NCBI GenBank assembly: GCA_024640385.1
Contig: JAHEFC010000163.1
Location: 1-8,455 of the forward strand
Origin: Sphingobacteriales bacterium
GTDB lineage: Bacteria; Bacteroidota; Bacteroidia; Chitinophagales; Chitinophagaceae
Direction: 5' to 3'
DNA length: 8,455 nucleotides
The notes below the pieces were generated by a model. It saw only the letters and a program-made list of their open reading frames with translations. It was not told the DNA's origin and did no database searches. Each line of letters begins with the position of its first letter. The stretch's first letter is position 1. Made by a program: the position numbers and the translations under genes. Shown here one piece after another: positions 6,306 through 8,455 of the stretch.

Positions 6306-6863
6306 ATGAAAATAGCCTATATCGTCTTCAATAAAATAACCTGGCTTGATCTTATCGGCATTTACGATCCATTGAGCCGCCTACAGTCCATGGGTTATTT
6401 GCCGCAACTCAGCTGGGATGTTTGCTCATATACAGATACAGCATCTGATAATTTTGGTCTGAAAATCATCCCTGACAAAATTCAAAACCCTTTAGTTGGA
6501 TATGACGCGATCGTAGTTCCGGGCGGACACGGAACCCGGCATCTTCAATATGATAAAGATTTCATAGACTGGATCAGAACGGCAGAACATGCCAGGTATA
6601 AGATCTCGATCTGTACAGGAAGTCTCATATTGGGTGCAGCAGGATTTCTGGCCAGTAAAAAGGCTACTACAAACTATAATGAATACGAAAATCTGAAACA
6701 GTATTGCCATGAAGTTTCCGAAGACAGGATAGTAGAAGATGGCGATGTTATTACGGCAGGGGCTGTTTCTGCTTCCCTCGACCTTGGGCTCTACATTTGT
6801 CAAAAATGGGCAGGTCCGGATGCGCGGAACGAGATCAGGAAGAAAATGGATTATCGGGGATAA
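6306..6863 (+). CDS. DJ-1/PfpI family protein (class I glutamine amidotransferase-like)
   Basis: A 185-residue cytoplasmic protein. It has the flavodoxin-like start MKIAYIVFNKITWLDLIGIYDP, with an acidic residue (D21) where family members carry the Glu/Asp that contacts the nucleophile. It then has YDAIVVPGGHGTR (66-78) and the nucleophile elbow ISICTGSLILGAAGFL with C103. The C-terminal part DGDVITAGAVSASLDLGLYI is also standard, and the protein is full length. Relatives include isonitrile hydratases, glyoxalase III-type enzymes and chaperone-like DJ-1 proteins. One oddity: after the elbow, where many relatives have ATTH, this protein has A-T-T-N (N123), removing the usual His. Activity should therefore not be assigned by family name alone. 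It lies 4 bases after the DUF1304 gene and 46 before the RidA-like gene. Family assignment is very sure; substrate is unknown. Confidence 0.9.
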   Translation: MKIAYIVFNKITWLDLIGIYDPLSRLQSMGYLPQLSWDVCSYTDTASDNFGLKIIPDKIQNPLVGYDAIVVPGGHGTRHLQYDKDFIDWIRTAEHARYKISICTGSLILGAAGFLASKKATTNYNEYENLKQYCHEVSEDRIVEDGDVITAGAVSASLDLGLYICQKWAGPDARNEIRKKMDYRG

Positions 6864-6909
6864 AATACCCTGAAAAAATATAACATTCAATCACCCAAAA
6901 TTCAAAAAA

Positions 6910-7422
6910 ATGAGAAAGATTTCATTCATTGCGGTCTGCACTCTAGTTTCTTGCACAATTTTCTGCAGCTGCGGAAGTTCAGATGATTCCAAAGCTACAA
7001 CCACAACAGAGATCAGGGAGGCAAAAACTGATAGCCCTGAATATTTCAATCTTCGTCCAAAACTTGAAAAAGAATACGGGTACACCCATGCAGTAAGAAT
7101 TGGCGACGATCTCAAGATCTCCGGGGCAGTGAGCATGAATGATTCAGGGATCATAGTAGGCGCCGGCAATATGGAGCAGCAGATGAAAAACTGCTATAGC
7201 GACCTCGAAAAGATCCTGCAACATTACGGCTACAATTTTGACGATGTGGTAGTGGAAAATGTTTATACCACCAATATGGCGGAATTCATAAGGGTATCAG
7301 GTTATCGCAATTCCATTTATAAGAAACAATTTCCCACCGGAACCTGGCTCGAAGTAAAGGGTTTGGCCGTTTCAGGGCAACTGATAGAAATTGATATGGA
7401 GGCGCATAAGGTAAAGCCGTGA
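6910..7422 (+). CDS. Exported RidA/YjgF-family lipoprotein
   Basis: A 170-residue protein. The N-terminus (MRK, then a hydrophobic segment rich in Cys) is a lipoprotein-type signal. Possible lipid-modified cysteines are C15 (LVSC) and C21 (FCSC, followed by GSSDD, which resembles the acidic stretch after the Cys in Bacteroidota surface lipoproteins). Residues about 60-168 are a RidA fold: HAVRIGDDLKISGAVSM, then QQMKNCYSDLEKILQHYGYNFDDVV, then NVYTTNM, and finally GTWLEVKGLAVSGQLIEIDMEA. In classical RidA the segment after the conserved Pro carries an Arg (PAR) that binds the imine carboxylate; here it reads P142-T-G144, so this Arg is missing. The IEI(D/E) end with E160 is kept. It therefore belongs to the non-RidA subgroups whose chemistry is largely unknown. 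It lies between the DJ-1/PfpI and DinB genes. Confidence 0.85.
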   Translation: MRKISFIAVCTLVSCTIFCSCGSSDDSKATTTTEIREAKTDSPEYFNLRPKLEKEYGYTHAVRIGDDLKISGAVSMNDSGIIVGAGNMEQQMKNCYSDLEKILQHYGYNFDDVVVENVYTTNMAEFIRVSGYRNSIYKKQFPTGTWLEVKGLAVSGQLIEIDMEAHKVKP

Positions 7423-7447
7423 TCGTCAATTAAAAACCAGCTGAATC

Positions 7448-7903
7448 ATGATAACAGAGATATTGAAATCCCTGATCATACGGGATCTCAACAAATTAAG
7501 ATCTGAGATTGAGCTCTATCATTCTGAATACAATATCTGGCATATAGAAAAAAACATTGCCAACTCAGCGGGAAATCTTTGCCTGCATCTTATTGGCAAT
7601 CTTAATGCCTATATCGGCGCTGTGCTTGGCAACACAAATTATGTGAGAAACAGGCCAATGGAATTTTCAATGAAAGATGTTCCCAGGGCTGAATTAATAA
7701 GAATGATCGATGAAACGATAATAACAGTGGATGAATCACTCAGCAAAGTCAGTGACAGAGACCTGAACACAGAATATCCCTTGTTGGTATTTGAACATAA
7801 AACATCAACAGGTTATTTCCTGATGCATTTGGCCACCCATTTAACTTATCACCTCGGGCAGATCAATTACCACAGGCGATTACTGGACATTCCTGAAGAG
7901 TAA
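7448..7903 (+). CDS. DinB/DUF1572 four-helix-bundle protein, probable metal-binding
   Basis: A 151-residue cytoplasmic protein of the DinB/YfiT superfamily, DUF1572-like branch. The typical LCLHLIGNLNAYI (44-56) supplies the first metal-ligand His (H47). The C-terminal helix MHLATHLTYHLGQI (126-139) carries H131 and H135 (HxxxH) for the other two, with H127 nearby. The triad fits a bound divalent metal. Members of the superfamily include thiol-dependent transferases and hydrolases acting on bacillithiol or mycothiol conjugates, but most Bacteroidota members are uncharacterised. The length is normal and the gene is complete. It follows the RidA-like gene by 25 bases and no ribosome binding site is evident. 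Confidence 0.88.
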   Translation: MITEILKSLIIRDLNKLRSEIELYHSEYNIWHIEKNIANSAGNLCLHLIGNLNAYIGAVLGNTNYVRNRPMEFSMKDVPRAELIRMIDETIITVDESLSKVSDRDLNTEYPLLVFEHKTSTGYFLMHLATHLTYHLGQINYHRRLLDIPEE

Positions 7904-7907
7904 TCTG

Positions 7908-7919
7908 ATGTTTAAACAT
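7908..7919 (+). repeat. 12-base perfect palindrome between DinB and NmrA genes
   Basis: ATGTTTAAACAT is a perfect 12-base palindrome four bases after the DinB stop, inside the 83-base gap before the NmrA-like gene. No T-run or GC-rich stem is present, so it is a poor terminator. It could be a binding site for a dimeric regulator controlling the next gene, or a chance AT-rich palindrome. No convincing Bacteroidota-type promoter (TTTG with TAnnTTTG) was recognised in the rest of the gap. Confidence 0.25.
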
Positions 7920-7986
7920 TATTCAGGGTTCAATATGTAACCAAATACGCAAATTCCGGCTTATATTAGCTGAACAAACGATAACT

Positions 7987-8455
7987 ATGTCACAGAAAAA
8001 GATCATCACCATATTCGGGGCTACAGGTGCCCAGGGAGGCGGCCTTGCCCGCGCTATTCTGAACGACAAAAACAGTGAATTCGCTGTTCGCGCAGTCACC
8101 CGCGACCCTGATTCCGATAAGGCAAAAGCATTGGCAGCCTTGGGTGCAGAAATTGTACAGGCCGATCTTGCCCATCCTGAACAGGTATTTAAAGCAATGG
8201 AGGGCGCATACGGAGCTTTCTGCGTCACTTTTTTCTGGGCGCATTTCTCACCCGCACAGGAAGCGGCTGAAGCTAAATGCATGGCCGATGCGGCCAAGGC
8301 TGCCGGTGTTAAACACGTGAACTGGTCCACCCTTGAAGACACCAGGCTTCATGTTCCCCTTCACGACGACAGGATGCCAACCCTCCAGGAAAAATACAAG
8401 GTGCCCCATTTCGACAGTAAAGGTGAATCCAATCGCTTTTTTACGGAAGCCGGCG
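7987..8455 (+). CDS. NmrA/HSCARG-type NAD(P)-binding protein, 5' part
   Basis: The frame opens at the ATG at 7987 and stays open to the window edge (156 complete codons, no stop), so the gene is truncated on the right. It starts with a Rossmann strand and glycine motif, IITIFGATGAQGGG (GATGAQG at residues 11-17), then VRAVTRDPDSDKAKAL, where R and D suggest NADP(H) preference. GAEIVQADL, a GAFCVTFFW strand and HVNWSTLED follow. PHFDSKGESNRFFTEAG near the edge matches the region where HSCARG-like proteins have a 'HFD.KGE' motif. Members are atypical short-chain dehydrogenases that often lack the Tyr/Lys catalytic pair; some act as NADPH sensors, others as quinone or isoflavone-type reductases. 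Full-length relatives have about 290-300 residues. The gene is visibly more GC-rich than the VOC genes. Family call is sure; role unknown. Confidence 0.87.
   Translation, partial: MSQKKIITIFGATGAQGGGLARAILNDKNSEFAVRAVTRDPDSDKAKALAALGAEIVQADLAHPEQVFKAMEGAYGAFCVTFFWAHFSPAQEAAEAKCMADAAKAAGVKHVNWSTLEDTRLHVPLHDDRMPTLQEKYKVPHFDSKGESNRFFTEAG

Noticed and set aside
8075..8320. Second + frame of 81 codons inside the NmrA-like gene
   Set aside because: Out-of-frame shadow of the NmrA gene with no domain-like pattern.
7923..8342. Reverse-strand open frame of 139 codons opposite the NmrA-like gene
   Set aside because: The + strand carries a clear Rossmann GATGAQG motif and NmrA signature; the reverse product is Ala/Ser-rich low-information sequence.
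1..8455. Mobile element, CRISPR array, defence island or toxin-antitoxin system
   Set aside because: No transposase, integrase, direct-repeat array, terminal inverted repeats, nuclease-effector or toxin-like small gene pair was found on either strand.

Overview
The window looks like Bacteroidota chromosomal DNA, probably Chitinophagaceae or a near relative. This is inferred from gene content and style: A-rich leaders with weak or no Shine-Dalgarno sequences, Bacteroidota-type versions of DinB/DUF1572, DUF1304, DJ-1/PfpI and GH3 proteins, and moderate GC. All eleven complete genes and both edge fragments read on the + strand. Gaps are mostly under 70 bases and no convincing intrinsic terminator is visible. 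It could be one long transcription unit or a few consecutive ones. No tRNA, rRNA, CRISPR array, insertion sequence, integrase or transposase was seen, and no gene-free stretch exceeds 300 bases.

Layout: (1) 1-125 is the C-terminal tail of a probable PAS-domain protein. It overlaps by ATGA with a metallo-beta-lactamase-fold hydrolase (122-955) that has a full metal-ligand set. (2) A secreted SnoaL/NTF2-like protein (992-1450) and a small VOC protein (1492-1842) follow. (3) After a 116-base gap with an imperfect hairpin comes a VOC protein with about one and a half domains (1959-2627). Twelve bases later is a six-helix membrane class III adenylate cyclase with all catalytic residues intact (2640-3857). 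(4) A membrane-anchored family 3 glycoside hydrolase follows (3902-5863). (5) The last block has a DUF1304 membrane protein, a DJ-1/PfpI protein, an exported RidA-like lipoprotein, a DinB/DUF1572 protein and the start of an NmrA/HSCARG-type NAD(P)-binding protein that runs off the end.

Two themes stand out, both inferred. One is signalling: a PAS protein with a tightly coupled metallohydrolase, and a VOC ligand-binding-type protein tightly coupled to a membrane adenylate cyclase. The other is small-molecule stress or detoxification: VOC, DJ-1/PfpI, RidA, DinB and NmrA families are often linked to reactive carbonyls, imines, thiols and redox cofactors. Several members lack the residue that defines the textbook activity of their family: the RidA arginine, the DJ-1/PfpI His after the nucleophile, and the VOC metal ligands. 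Their substrates should therefore not be assumed. Nothing here is a clear new defence or mobile system. The most testable candidate is the VOC-adenylate cyclase pair.
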